A stretch of 64,000 bases of DNA from positions 26,088,869 through 26,152,868 of the forward strand of contig NC_088779.1 in assembly GCF_954871325.1 (NCBI RefSeq). The letters are read 5' to 3'. The position numbers and the translations under genes were made by a program. How positions within the stretch are numbered: position 1 is the first letter of the stretch; every line of letters begins with the position of its first letter. The notes below the pieces were generated by a model. The model saw only the letters and a program-made list of their open reading frames with translations, was not told the origin of the DNA and did no database searches. Origin of the DNA: Gordionus sp. m RMFG-2023. Its lineage: Eukaryota; Nematomorpha; Gordioida; Chordodea; Parachordodidae. Positions 1-10,436 of this stretch are shown here, in pieces.

Positions 1-64
1 TTTCCAAAAGGTTCGAAACTTAAAGATATTAAAAGTTGATTTACAATTTTAAAGATAATAAAAC

Positions 65-281
65 TAGTGTTGTTAAACGGCTCGTTTTGAGCCGATTTCT
101 AAGGCTAACTCAATATTTTAGCCAGAAAAATATATTTTAGGCCCCTGAGATTTTGATACTATATGTCTAGACCTTTGTTCCTTCTATGAACAAAATCTTT
201 AGGCTTAATAATTTTTCTAGATAAAATATTGAGTTAGCCGTTTTTAAAAATCGGCTTAAAACGAACCGCTTAACAACACTA
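65..281. mobile_element. hAT-type MITE, copy 1 of a dispersed family
   Basis: Short palindromic element of 217 bp beginning tagtgttgttaaacggctc and ending with the inverse complement. It is flanked by a perfect 8-bp direct repeat (aataaaac at 57-64 and 282-289), as hAT insertions produce. It has no coding capacity. Relatives lie near 14.3, 18.4, 24.1, 47.0, 50.2 and 59.3 kb. Confidence 0.85.
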
Positions 282-289
282 AATAAAAC

Positions 290-771
290 TGGGCCAATAA
301 ATTGGTGTTAAATATTTTAATGCGCATTAGGGCGGACCTGCCCGTAAAACCGGAAAAATTTACAAGGCGATCCAGCAACTTTGCTCGTAGACGACTGAAA
401 TATTTGGACATCTATAAGCGAAATCTAGAAGTTTATGCAATATTATTTTGGCAATAACCTGAATCTGAAACATCACTAAACACATTCATTGCTGGCGTTT
501 TATAAAAAAAACAACAGGCGACTCAATTCCTAAGCATTTATAAATATTTGCCTTCATAGTTTGTTTTTTCTCCCTGAAAAAAGTTTCGTATACCCTAATA
601 GTAAATTTTATTATATAATAATTTTTAATATAAGATTTTTAATATCTACAAATTGTTGATTTCTATTAATTAATATTTTGAATAAACAATATCCCCATCA
701 TTAATATATTCATTTTATTTTAATAACATATTAGAAAATTTGAAAATAAATTCGTGGGATATATTTTTTAA
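290..771. other. No gene seen
   Basis: AT-rich sequence without a convincing reading frame, splice site pair or repeat. It lies between the MITE and the 3' end of a minus-strand ShKT exon and may include that gene's 3' flank. Confidence 0.5.
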
Positions 772-908
772 TTATGATATTTTGCATTTCGATTCGCAAG
801 ATTTGGGACAATACATGAGTTGAGCTCCTGAACATTCCTCATTCTCAACAACCAATTTACAGATTTCAGGGTGATCCAAGCATTTAAACTTTTTATCATC
901 TACTGGGT
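772..908 (-). CDS. Terminal exon with six-cysteine ShKT-like domain
   Basis: On the minus strand an exon opens after a possible acceptor (aaag at 909-912) and ends at TAA 772-774. It encodes about 45 residues with six cysteines spaced C-x6-C-x8-C-x7-C-x3-C-x3-C, ending CPKSCESKC. This is the ShKT (ShK/BgK-type) pattern found in secreted animal proteins as toxin, protease-associated or matrix modules. The reading frame runs on upstream into AT-rich, intron-like sequence, so the true exon is shorter than the open frame. A similar exon lies at 2739-2903 on the same strand, and signal-peptide exons lie upstream at 13.1 and 17.8 kb. Whether they belong together is not shown. The domain call is fairly safe; the protein's role is unknown. 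Confidence 0.6.
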
Positions 909-985
909 CTTTATATATTTTTGGTATTTTTAGTAAGTGTAATATAATAGTCAAAAAATAATTGATTAATTTCTTATAAAATATA

Positions 986-2701
986 CAGGGTCTCCCATCC
1001 AAAAAAAAAAGAAGTCCCAATCAAAAATAGGAAAAGTTTCAATCATAAAAGAAAAGGTCCGATCAAAAAAGGAAAAGTGTCAAAAAAACTGGAAAAGGTC
1101 CAATCAAAAAAGGAAAGTCACTCAAAAAAGTACACTTCCCCAAAAGGAAAGGAAAATTTCCATTCAAAAAAGGAAAATCAATATATATTTATTCTTACTA
1201 TATCTTTTATCAATTTATTTTTCTTCTTTCTTTTGTCTTTTTAAAATAATTTATAAATTTTCCGTTATTTTTCTTCACATCTCTACTCCATATTTTTACC
1301 AATCTTTACTTTTATTTTGACTTTTCATGATTTTTTCTCCTTATATTGTAATCTTTTAAATACATTTCTAACCTTGTCAATCTCTTTAAGTCATTTTTAA
1401 TCTTGATTTTTTTTCATTTTTGATAATTCTTTTTAGGAATTATATTTAATTTTCACTAAATTTTTGGCAGACAATTTTTTTATAATAGAATTTTTTACAT
1501 ATCAGATTATTTAATTGCAATTTCTAAATTTAATTAATTGTTTGATTATAAGGTACCTTTTTAAAATTAAATAAGTTTGAACTGTAATACCAAACGATAT
1601 GTAAATTAATAAAATATAATCATTTTTAAATTCTTCTTTTTTAAATTTTAATATTTATGCAAGAAGTGATGCAATATTTTTGATACTATCTTTTTTTAAC
1701 GCGTCAATTATTAGAGCTTTTGTTTCACTATTAATGTTTTTCCCCTTGTTTTTACCATATCTTCATAATTTTATTTCTTAAAACAAAAAAATTTCTTTTT
1801 AAGACATAACTCAACAAATGGAAGGAATGACAAAAAAGACTAAAATTCATTAAATTATAACATTTACCTCATTTTTACGTTTAACGATTCATAAATTAAA
1901 GAATATAATCTTAAATATAACTTTATTTAAAAGTAAAAATGCATCTTGTCTAAATATTTAAATTTTAAAAATGAGAATTTAAAAATGATTTTATTTTATT
2001 AATTTACATGTTTAGTATTTCAGTTCTAACTTATTTAATTTTAAAAAGGTACATTATAACCAAACTATTAATTTAATTTAGCAATTGTAATTAAATAATT
2101 TAATATGCAAAAAATTGTCTGCCAAAAATTTAATAAAAATTAAAAACTAAAAAAAACTATCAAATGAGAAGAAAAAAATTGAGAAAATGTCAAAGAAATA
2201 AAAATTAAAAATGACTTCAAGAAATTGGAAAGGTTATAAATGATGTAAAAGATACAATATAAGGAGATTTAATCATAAAAAGAATATTGTATGTATGATG
2301 AAAAAATGTAAAGAATTGTTAAAAAAAATGGAGCAGAGAGATGAAGAAAAATAACGGGAAATTTATAAATTATTTTTAAAAAGACAAAAGAATTATCAAA
2401 AATGACTAGAAAAATAAATTGAAAAAAGATTAAAGTAAAAAATCGCAAAAAGTTAAAAATAAAATAAAAAGGAATAACAAAAATAAATAAAAATTTTAAA
2501 AAAATTGACAAGAAAAAAAATTTAAAAAATTGCATTTTCCTTTTTTGATTGACACTTTTCTTTTTTTGATTGAACCTTTTCCTTTTTTGTTTGACACTTT
2601 TCCTTTTTTGATCGGACTATTTACTAAACCTTTAAGACTTTTCCTTTTTTTGATTGACACTTTTCCTTTTATGATTTTCCTTTTAGAATAAGAAACCGTG
2701 T
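986..2701. mobile_element. Non-autonomous Tc1/mariner (IS630-type) element with long TIRs
   Basis: The left end, cagggtctcccatcc after TA (984-985), matches the terminus of the transposase-bearing element at 7186-9205. The right end near 2690-2701 is a decayed inverse copy. Inside both ends are short repeats of the type ggaaaagtgtcaatcaaaaa. The interior around 1440-1700 and 1980-2130 resembles the non-coding parts of the 7.2-9.2 kb element, including the stretch at 1683-1730 that matches 8482-8540, but the transposase gene is absent. The two halves are inverse complements over about 500 bp. The reading frame at 2269-2535 is a by-product of T-rich sequence. Confidence 0.75.
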
Positions 2702-2738
2702 GGCTTATTTTCTTATTTTTTGTTTAACAAATCATATT

Positions 2739-2903
2739 TTAAATTTTTTTACCATATTTGCAAACAGAATTACAAGATCTTTTACAATATTTTCCGATGG
2801 CTGGACACAAACCCCCACGGGTCACCTGGAAGCAAGTGTTAGGATCATATATATCCACGCATTCAACTTTATCCTGATTTTTCGGATCGGTATTAGTATA
2901 ATC
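2739..2903 (-). CDS. Second ShKT-like six-cysteine exon
   Basis: Minus-strand frame from about 2903 (acceptor candidates ccaag or, 5 bases further upstream, taag) to TAA at 2739-2741. It encodes about 54 residues. Six cysteines are spaced C-x8-C-x8-C-x6-C-x3-C-x3-C with the ending CKRSCNSVCKYGKKI, the same fold pattern as the exon at 772-908. Both exons have a lysine/aspartate-rich stretch just before the first cysteine. The plus-strand frame across the same bases is a shadow. It may be a second domain of the same gene or a paralogous gene. The surrounding DNA on both sides is transposon. Confidence 0.6.
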   Translation of the reverse strand, partial: DYTNTDPKNQDKVECVDIYDPNTCFQVTRGGLCPAIGKYCKRSCNSVCKYGKKI

Positions 2904-3386
2904 CTTGGCTTAATTTTATTTTATTTAAAAAAAAAATTTAATGTATCTGAAATTAATTCTTTTTAATTCAAGACAAGTTTTTGTTTTACACCAATGGGCA
3001 GAGTTGGGCAGTACCGCGAATACTTGTATCTAAGATACAAGATACAAGATCCTTTTGTATCTTGTACTCAGTATCTTATTGACATTTTTAATAAGATACT
3101 AGTATCTGTATCTAAGATCCTTGATTTTGAAAAGAATCTTGTATCTTTTTCATTTTCTTTAAAAAGATACAGATACAGATACATATTTTTTTTAATATTC
3201 ATGTTTAGAACATTTACATATCACACACAATGTAACTTTATTTTCTGGAAATCTTGTATTATTTTTTTTATTTTTTGCTATATTTTAAATATATTGATAA
3301 CCAAAATTAGTTGGAAATTTTACAGATCACAAAGATAGATATATTAAAAATAACAACACCAAAAATAAGAAAAGGATATATTTTAT

Positions 3387-3581
3387 ATGAAATATTTTTT
3401 AATTTGTAGAATGTTTAACATATATAGTAGTGAAGATGAAATTATAGAGATAGGTACTCCTGAATCAAATCCGAATCTGAAAATTCTAGATGGAAAATTT
3501 TATAAAGTAATTCATGTGAAAAAGGACAAGGTACAAGCCGAATGTCAAAATTGCACAAGTAAAAAAGTTATAAAAGGTTGA
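3387..3581 (+). pseudogene. BED zinc-finger fragment of a hAT transposase
   Basis: Plus-strand frame of 64 codons inside the hAT at 2999-5546. Its C-terminal part reads YKVIHVKKDKVQAECQNC, the first half of a BED-type finger with a CxxC pair. Past the in-frame TGA at 3579-3581 the continuation, which includes VKH, still resembles the histidine half. The BED finger is the N-terminal DNA-binding module of hAT transposases. The rest of the transposase is missing, so this is a relic. Confidence 0.55.
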
Positions 3582-3705
3582 ACAAACTCCTCTACAAACT
3601 TTGTTAAACATATTAAAGTATAGTATACATTTTTATTTTATAATTATTAACATAATATTACCTATACATAAGTCCCTCTTAGATAATTGTTATTAAAAAT
3701 TTTTA

Positions 3706-4509
3706 TAGAAGATGGATGGTTGATTATCAAATTAAAATCATTTTTGGATATATACCGATACCACTTTCTAGAGGTCGATTTGATCCGATATTCTCGATAT
3801 TAAATTTATATCGGCCGATTACCGATCCGATATCATATATAATTTTGTATTCTGTAAAGTTACCAATGGTTTTAATTTTTAATATACTTTTTATTAGTAT
3901 AACATCTATAATTTAACTATACCATAACTTATGTCATTTAAATATATTATAATGATCAGTTATAGTTTATATTCAATTCGATTGCAATTCTAAAAGTATA
4001 TAAAATATTTTTATTGTTAAATCACTTTTATATAATAAGTAACAACATTAATCTATATACATATTAAGTAATAAACAATTATATTATGAAATTGAAATAA
4101 ATATTTAAAATAATATTTAACATTAATATAGCGAAGATTTCTTTTTAGAAATACCAATATTTCCAATTTATCAGATGTCAGCTTGCGGCGATAGTAACTG
4201 TCAATATCACCAGCTTCACTAAAAACAGATTCTGAAGAGATTATTGCACACTTTTATAAACAGAATGCGCAAAAAAATAACAATATGAATGTTTATTAAT
4301 TATTTGTTATTATTAAAAAAATATACATAAAAATGGATTTCGATTTTATTTATAAAAATAAACAATTTCAGATATAACTATTTTTTTTAATTTTATAACA
4401 TTTTAATTTTGTTCGGATCAAATTTTATAATATTGACCGATAACCGATATTTTATGGGTAAAATATGGGCCCGATGCGATCCGATAAAAAATATCGACAC
4501 ATCCCTAAT
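3706..4509 (-). mobile_element. Nested hAT remnant with dimerisation domain
   Basis: The right end at 4436-4509 (inverse complement agggatgtgtcgatattt, rich in atcgg motifs) and the left end at about 3706-3830 (ccgataccac, tatcggccgat) have the termini of another hAT group. Minus-strand bases 4131-4245 encode SSESVFSEAGDIDSYYRRKL and continue to LVFLKRNLR, the conserved C-terminal hAT dimerisation motif. The rest of the gene is deleted. The right boundary is clear; the left boundary is approximate and no target duplication was identified. Confidence 0.6.
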
Positions 4510-5639
4510 ATATTTTATATTTAATTATTTTAGAAAGTTCTAATTAAAGGAAATATTTAAGCTACAATTGATATATAATATTAGATAATTTTAAAAGGCT
4601 CTTAATAAAATAATTATAATAAGGTAGAATTTAACTTTATTAGTTACTTTTATTTATTTATGATATAAGTAAAATTACATTACAGTATTTATTTACAAAA
4701 TTTAATCAATTTAAAATGCATTAAAGAAAATTGCTATGTAATTAACAATTAAATATAATGTTGTACATTATTTTCATATTTTTTATATATAATTAATGAT
4801 TTTGCAAGAAATATATAAAAAAAATTTGAAAAGAGATTTAAATGATATTTATATATATATGATATTACAAATGCAAGAATTAATAAGTCAAATTAGAAAA
4901 TATATCTAATTAAATACATAAATATCACAAACAAGTAATGATAAATACTTATCAAAGATAATGAATAAAATAAAACTAGTATATTTTTTTTAGAGATGCC
5001 ATTTAGCCATATACTCCGAATATAATCTATATTTAAAACAACAGAAAATAACCTGCAAATTCTAATTAACTATTTGATTTAATTTTTTTCCTTATTTGCA
5101 CATTTTCAACTACAATTAAATACTACTCTCCCTTCCCTGTTTATACTATTAATGCGCAAAAATTAATATTAAAATCTCTGGTTATTATAATTTTTTTTTG
5201 TGAATACGAATGATTTTATTAAATTTCTTTTTACATAAAACCTAGTCATCAATAAATATTTTATTAATTATTGCAAATATTCATTTTTATATGTGTATGC
5301 TATGTTCTTCACAAATAAATAATAAAAACTGTATTTTATACACTATTCAAATTTAATTGGTAATGATAATTTAAAAGTATCTTGTATTTAAGATACTCTA
5401 ATTTAGTAAAAGATACAAGTATCTTTTATCTTGTATCTTTTTGATAATTTGAAAAAGATACTAGTATCTGTATCTAAGATTCATTTTTTTATAAAGAATC
5501 TGTATCTGTATCTAGATTCTTTTTCCAGAGGACCTGCCCAACTCTGCCAATGGGTGATCAAAATATGGTAGGGAAGACCATGGGGCTAGTCGGTAAGTAG
5601 GAAGCTTGTCCAGCAATTTTTTATTATACAGGGTTTCCC

Positions 5640-5980
5640 ATTAAAAAAAGGAAAGGTCCCAATAAAAAAAGGAAAAGTTTCAATCATAAAAGGAAAAGGT
5701 CCGATCAAAAATGGAAAAGGTTAAATCAAAAAAGGAAAAGTGTCAATCAAAAAAGGAAAATTCCCAAAAAGAAAGGAAAAGTCCGATCAAAAAAGGAAAA
5801 GTGTCAAACAAAAAAGGAAAAGGTTCAATCAAAAAAGGAAAAGTGTCAAACAAAAAGGGAAAATATCCAATTAAAAAAGGAAAAGTGTCAATCGAAAAAG
5901 GAAAATTCCCAAAAGAAAAGGAAAAGTGTCTATCAAAAGAGGAAAATTCCCATTCAAAAAAGGAAAATCATAATTTTTTT
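5640..5980. repeat. Subterminal array of about 20-bp repeats
   Basis: About fifteen degenerate copies of a unit near ggaaaagtgtcaatcaaaaaa fill the left end of the composite element. Variants alternate between gtgtcaatc, gtgtcaaac, ggtccgatc and ttcccaaaa. The inverse array is at 10250-10436 plus 12287-12415, and shorter arrays end the elements at 986-2701 and 7186-9205. Position just inside a TIR and tandem spacing suggest transposase-binding sites. The apparent lysine-rich reading frame through it is produced by the repeat and is not a gene. Confidence 0.75.
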
Positions 5981-6578
5981 TAATTTTTTTAAAAAAATAT
6001 ATAAATTTTTAATTTTTATTTATTCTTGTCATTCCTTCTTATTTTATTTATAACTTTTTGCGATTTCTTTACTTTATTTGTATCTTTTCTCATTTATTTT
6101 TCTAACTATATTATTTCTCAATTTTTTCTTCTTCTCATTTTTGATAATTCTTTTGTATTTTTAAAAATAATTTATAAATTTAGGTCCATTATTTTAACAA
6201 TTCATTACGTTTTTTTTTCATCATACATATGACGTAATTTTTAAAGGGATCATAAATATCCGGGATCTTAACGGGATTTAAAGGGATCCCTCTAAAATTT
6301 CAATTTTTTAAAGGATAAAGATCTAATTATTACGTTTGAACCATGATATAGAAGAATCTTATTTTAAAAAGCGTTTTCCGCGCGTTTCGTTTATTAATTT
6401 TATTGTTATTCATTAATTTTCAATGTTGTTTTTTTTGGCCCTATGAAATAAGATATGTCTAATATAGGGTATCAATCGATAGCTAATCAAAAGATCTATT
6501 CAGGAATTCAATCTCTCCCCTATAATGGGCTGATCTAGGTCTTGGGAGGTCAGAAATTTTTTATCAATATAAAATATC

Positions 6579-6970
6579 GATATGGGTATCAAATAAAAGC
6601 TAATTTTAATATGGCTTGACTGAAAGTCTTCATTCTTGGTCTTGATGGGTATGACTTTGTCTGGGGTGTAGGGGTAAAGGGGGGGTGTGTAAAGAATAAT
6701 TTTTTTTGATGATAAGGATATCAAATAAAAGCTAAATTTGATATCGTTTGACTGAAAGTCTTCATTCTTGGTCTTGATGGGTATGACTTGGTCTGGGGGG
6801 GGGGTAGGGGTAGAGGTGGGGTGTAAAATATAATATTTTTTTGATATGGGTATCAAATAAAAGCTAAATTTAATATGGTTTGACCGAAAGTCTTCATTCT
6901 TGGTCTTGATTGGTATGACTTGGTCTGGGGGGGGGTAGGGGTAGAGGGGGGTGTAAAAAATAATTTTTTT
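6579..6970. repeat. Three 131-bp G-rich tandem units in the left arm
   Basis: Units begin near 6579, 6710 and 6842 with gggtatcaaataaaagct and contain gtcttcattcttggtcttga, a tggtctgggg G-run and a final T/A-rich spacer. A partial fourth begins near 6971. The inverse complement, with about two units, is at 9400-9682. Copies differ mainly in the length of the G-runs. Confidence 0.8.
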
Positions 6971-7185
6971 TGGATATTGGTATCAAATAAGAGCTAATAA
7001 AAATATTTTTTTTATTGTAATAATAATAATCACTCATAGAGGGCGGGTCTAGGTCTTGGGGGGTCAGGAATATTTTATCAAAACAAAATATCGATATGGT
7101 TATTAATTAAAATCTAATTTAAATATCTTTAGATTGAAATTATTATTTTTTGTTTTGTGGGTATGACTGTCAGGCCCTAAACATA

Positions 7186-9205
7186 CAGGGTTTCCCATTC
7201 AAAAAAGGAAAAGTTTCAATCTTATAAGTTATAATTCCCGTTCATAAAGGAAAATCGTAATTTTTTATAATTCTTTTAAAATAATTATAAATTTTTCAAT
7301 TTTTCTTAAATTTTATTTATTTTTGTCATTCCTTCTTATTTTATTTCTAACTTTTTGCGATTTCTTTACTTAATTTGTATCTTTTCTCAATCTATTTTTC
7401 TTACTATATCTTTTCCCAATTTTTTTTCTTCTCATTTTTGATAATTCTTCTAAGTATATTTAATTTTCACTTAATTTTTGGCAAACAACTTTTTTTATTA
7501 TAATTTTTTACATATTAAATTATTTAATTACAATTACGATATATATTTAATATAGTACGAAACAAAAATTTATATTAATCATTAATAATTTCTCCCCTTC
7601 TACATTTTGGAATATATGTCTCCATATTTCTAAAATATTACTTGCTATTTTCTTTAGATATTTCCCTTTCTCCATGCTCTATATAACGAATTAATTCTTC
7701 CTCGTTACTAGGATCTTTATTTCTGACAAAATCCTTCCATTGAAAAAACACATTCTCAATAGGATTAAGATACGGACTTTAGGGTGGTAAATATTTCAAT
7801 GTATGTCCTTTTCTTTCGATCGATTCCCTAATTGAATGGATGAAATGGAACATTGTCCATCACAAAATCATATATATCATGTTACCTACTTCAAAATGAT
7901 TTAATATTTCATTTATAAAGTTGCTAAAATATATAGCATTGCAAGGGCCATCAAGAACGAATCTAAATATTCCTGCAATTGTGAGAGCCGCAATGATAGT
8001 ATAATTTATTGTCTTTATCCCTTGAACATTTTTATTTGCCTTTATATTTATTTGTGAATATCTATATAATCGCCTCATTCATATTGAAAACCCGCTCTCA
8101 TCGATAAATATTAATTTTTCATTCATATATGCTACATCTACAAACCAATTCGCGTATTCTTTGCGAATAGATTCGGTATTTTCTCTAACTGAACGTAGTG
8201 ATACTCTTTTAAAGCTGTACCTAAATCCTGAGAGTAACCTTGATAATGTATTTTTTGATATTTCCACATCATATCTTTCTTTAATCATTTCACGTAACCT
8301 TTTTAAGGATAAAGTGCAATCCAAATTTATACAATTTAATATATATTCTTCTTGCTCTTGATTTAATTTCTTGCATGCACATGAACCTCCTTTGGGCAAG
8401 CTATATTTTATTCCATTTTTGAGATGAGAGTATATTTAATATTTGTCACTGTCTTATAGCTTACTTTAACGATGCTATATTTTTGATACTATCTTTTTTT
8501 AAAGCGTCAATTATTAGAGCTTTTGTTTCACTGTTAAAATTTTTTTCCCTTTTTACCATATCTTCATAATTTTATTTTTTAAAATAAAAAAATTTTTTTT
8601 ATATACTCAACAAATGGAAGTGAAAAAAGACTAAAATATTTTAGATTATAACATTTACCTCATTTTACGTTTAATTTTTCATAAATCAAAATAGTTTAAA
8701 AGATAATTACAAAAAAATTATTAACTTGCTAAAAAGTATAAATGCGTCTTGAATAAATATTAAAATTTTAAAAATATAAGAATTTTAAAATGATTATATT
8801 TTATTAATTTACATATTGTTTGGTATTACAGTTCAAACTTATTTATTATAACCAAACGATTAATTTAATAATGCATGTATGTAAAAAATAATCTGCCAAA
8901 AAAAATAATATAATTTTAAAAAAGAATTATCAAAAATGAGAAGAAAAAAAATTGAGAAAAGATATAGTAAGAAAAATAGATTGAGAAAAGATACAAATAA
9001 AGTAAAGAAATCGCAAAAAGTTAGAAATAAAATAATAAGGAATGACAAAAATAAATAAAATTTAAGAAAAATTGAAAAATTTATAATTATTTTAAATAAA
9101 TTATAAAAAATTACGATTTTCCTTTATGAACGGGAATTATACTTATAAGATTGAAACTTTTCCTTTTTTGATTAGATCTTTTCCTTTTTTGAATGGGAAA
9201 CCCTG
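7186..9205 (-). mobile_element. Tc1/IS630-type transposon at the palindrome centre
   Basis: A 2020-bp element with TIR cagggtttcccattcaaa and flanking TA (7184-7185 and 9206-9207). The TIRs continue inward for about 350 bp. It carries a broken minus-strand transposase (about 7600-8399) with the DDE-family FIDESGFS motif. The 986-2701 element is its deletion derivative. It sits at the TA in the middle of the larger inverted repeat. Confidence 0.8.
7590..8399 (-). pseudogene. IS630/Tc1-type DDE transposase, decayed
   Basis: The first frame (8399 down to 8079, ATG start) encodes 106 residues: a helix-turn-helix region with LSLKRLREMIKERYDVEISK, then RSVRENTESIRKEYANWF, ending LIFIDESGFSI, where D is the first catalytic acid. 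The next frame (8078 to 7860) continues the family's core (VQGIKTINYTIIAAL, then FVLDGPCNA and FINEILNHF). Beyond 7860 the third catalytic region (NPIE followed by FFQWKDF) can still be read in shifted frames near 7760-7720. At least one stop and several frame changes break the gene, so it is not autonomous. The N-terminus looks short for the family. Confidence 0.75.
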
Positions 9206-10436
9206 TATGTTGAGGGCCTGACAGTCATACCCATTAAGACAAAAAATGAATAATTTCAATCTAAAGATATTTAAATTAGATTTTATTTAATACCCATATC
9301 AATATTTTGTGGTGATAAAATATTCCTGACCCCCCAAGACCTAAACCCGCCCTCTATGAGTGATTATTATTATTACAATAAAAAAAATATTTTTATTAGC
9401 TCTTATTTGATACCAATATCCAAAAAAAATTATTTTTTACACCCCCCTCCCTCTACCCATACTCCCCAGACCAAGTCATACCCATCAAGACCAAGAATGA
9501 AGACTTTCAGTCAAACCATATAAAAATTAGCTTTTATTTGATATCCTTATCATCAAAAAAAATTATTTTTTAAACCCCCCCTCTACCCCTACACCCCAGA
9601 CGAAGTAATACCCATCAAGACCAAGAATGAAGGCTTTCAGTCAAACCATATTAAAATTAGCTTTTATTTGATACCCATATCGATATTTTATATTGATAAA
9701 AATATTTCTGACCCCTCAAAACCTAGACCAGCCCATTATGGGGGAGAGATTGAATTTCAGTTGCATAGATCTTTTGATTAGTATCGATTGATACCCTATA
9801 TTAGACATATCTTATTTCATTAGGCCAAAAAAACAACATTGAAAATTAATGAATAACAATAAAATTAAAAAACGAAACGAAACACGCGGAAAACGCTTTT
9901 TAAAATAGGATTCTTCTATATCATGGTTCTAACGTGATATGCCGTATAGTTCTTTATCCTTTAAAAAATTAAAATAATTACGACATATGTACGATGAAAA
10001 AAAAACGTAATGAATTGTTAAAAAAATACCTAAATTTATAAATTATTTTTAAAAATACAAAAGAATTATCAAAAATGAGAAGAAAAAAAAATTGAGAAAA
10101 AATATAGTAAGAAAAATAAATTGAGAAAAGATACAAATAAAGTAAAGAAATCGCAAACTGTTAAAAATAAAATAAGAAGGAATGACAAAAATAAATAAAA
10201 ATGGAAAAATTTATAATTTTTTTAAAAAAAATTAAAAAAATTATGATTTCCTTTTTTAAATGGGAATTTTTTATTTCTGATTGACATTTTCCTTTTCTTT
10301 TGGAAATTTGACACTTTTCCTTTTTGTTTGACACTTTTCCTTTTTTGATTGGACTTTTCCTTTCTTTTTGGGAATTTTCCTTTTCTGATTGACACTTTTC
10401 CTTTTTTGTTTGGACCTTTTCCTTTTTGATTGAACC

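Larger units (their letters stand above)
2999..5546. mobile_element. hAT transposon with 8-bp target duplication
   Basis: Terminal inverted repeat cagagttgggcag at 2999 and ctgcccaactctg ending at 5546, flanked by the perfect direct repeat ccaatggg (2991-2998 and 5547-5554). Subterminal sequence at both ends is built from many copies of gtatctgtatctaagata-like motifs in both orientations, probably transposase-binding sites. It holds a BED zinc-finger fragment (3387-3600) and a nested hAT remnant (about 3706-4509), but no full transposase. Intact ends with decayed contents suggest it was mobilised in trans. Confidence 0.85.

Noticed and set aside
2700-2966. Plus-strand frame of 88 codons
   Set aside because: Starts at GTG and is the shadow of the minus-strand ShKT exon at 2739-2903.
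3001-3180. gtatct repeats as a simple microsatellite
   Set aside because: The motifs occur in opposite orientation at the other end (5370-5530) of the same hAT element, so they are subterminal repeats.
5711-5983. Lysine-rich 90-codon frame on the plus strand
   Set aside because: It is a translation of the subterminal ggaaaagtgtcaatc repeat array; mirrored frames occur in the inverse array at 10161-10528.
6500-6856. 118-codon minus-strand frame rich in Pro, Thr and Lys
   Set aside because: Produced by the 131-bp tandem units of the palindrome arm; the internal repeats follow the DNA period, not a protein domain.
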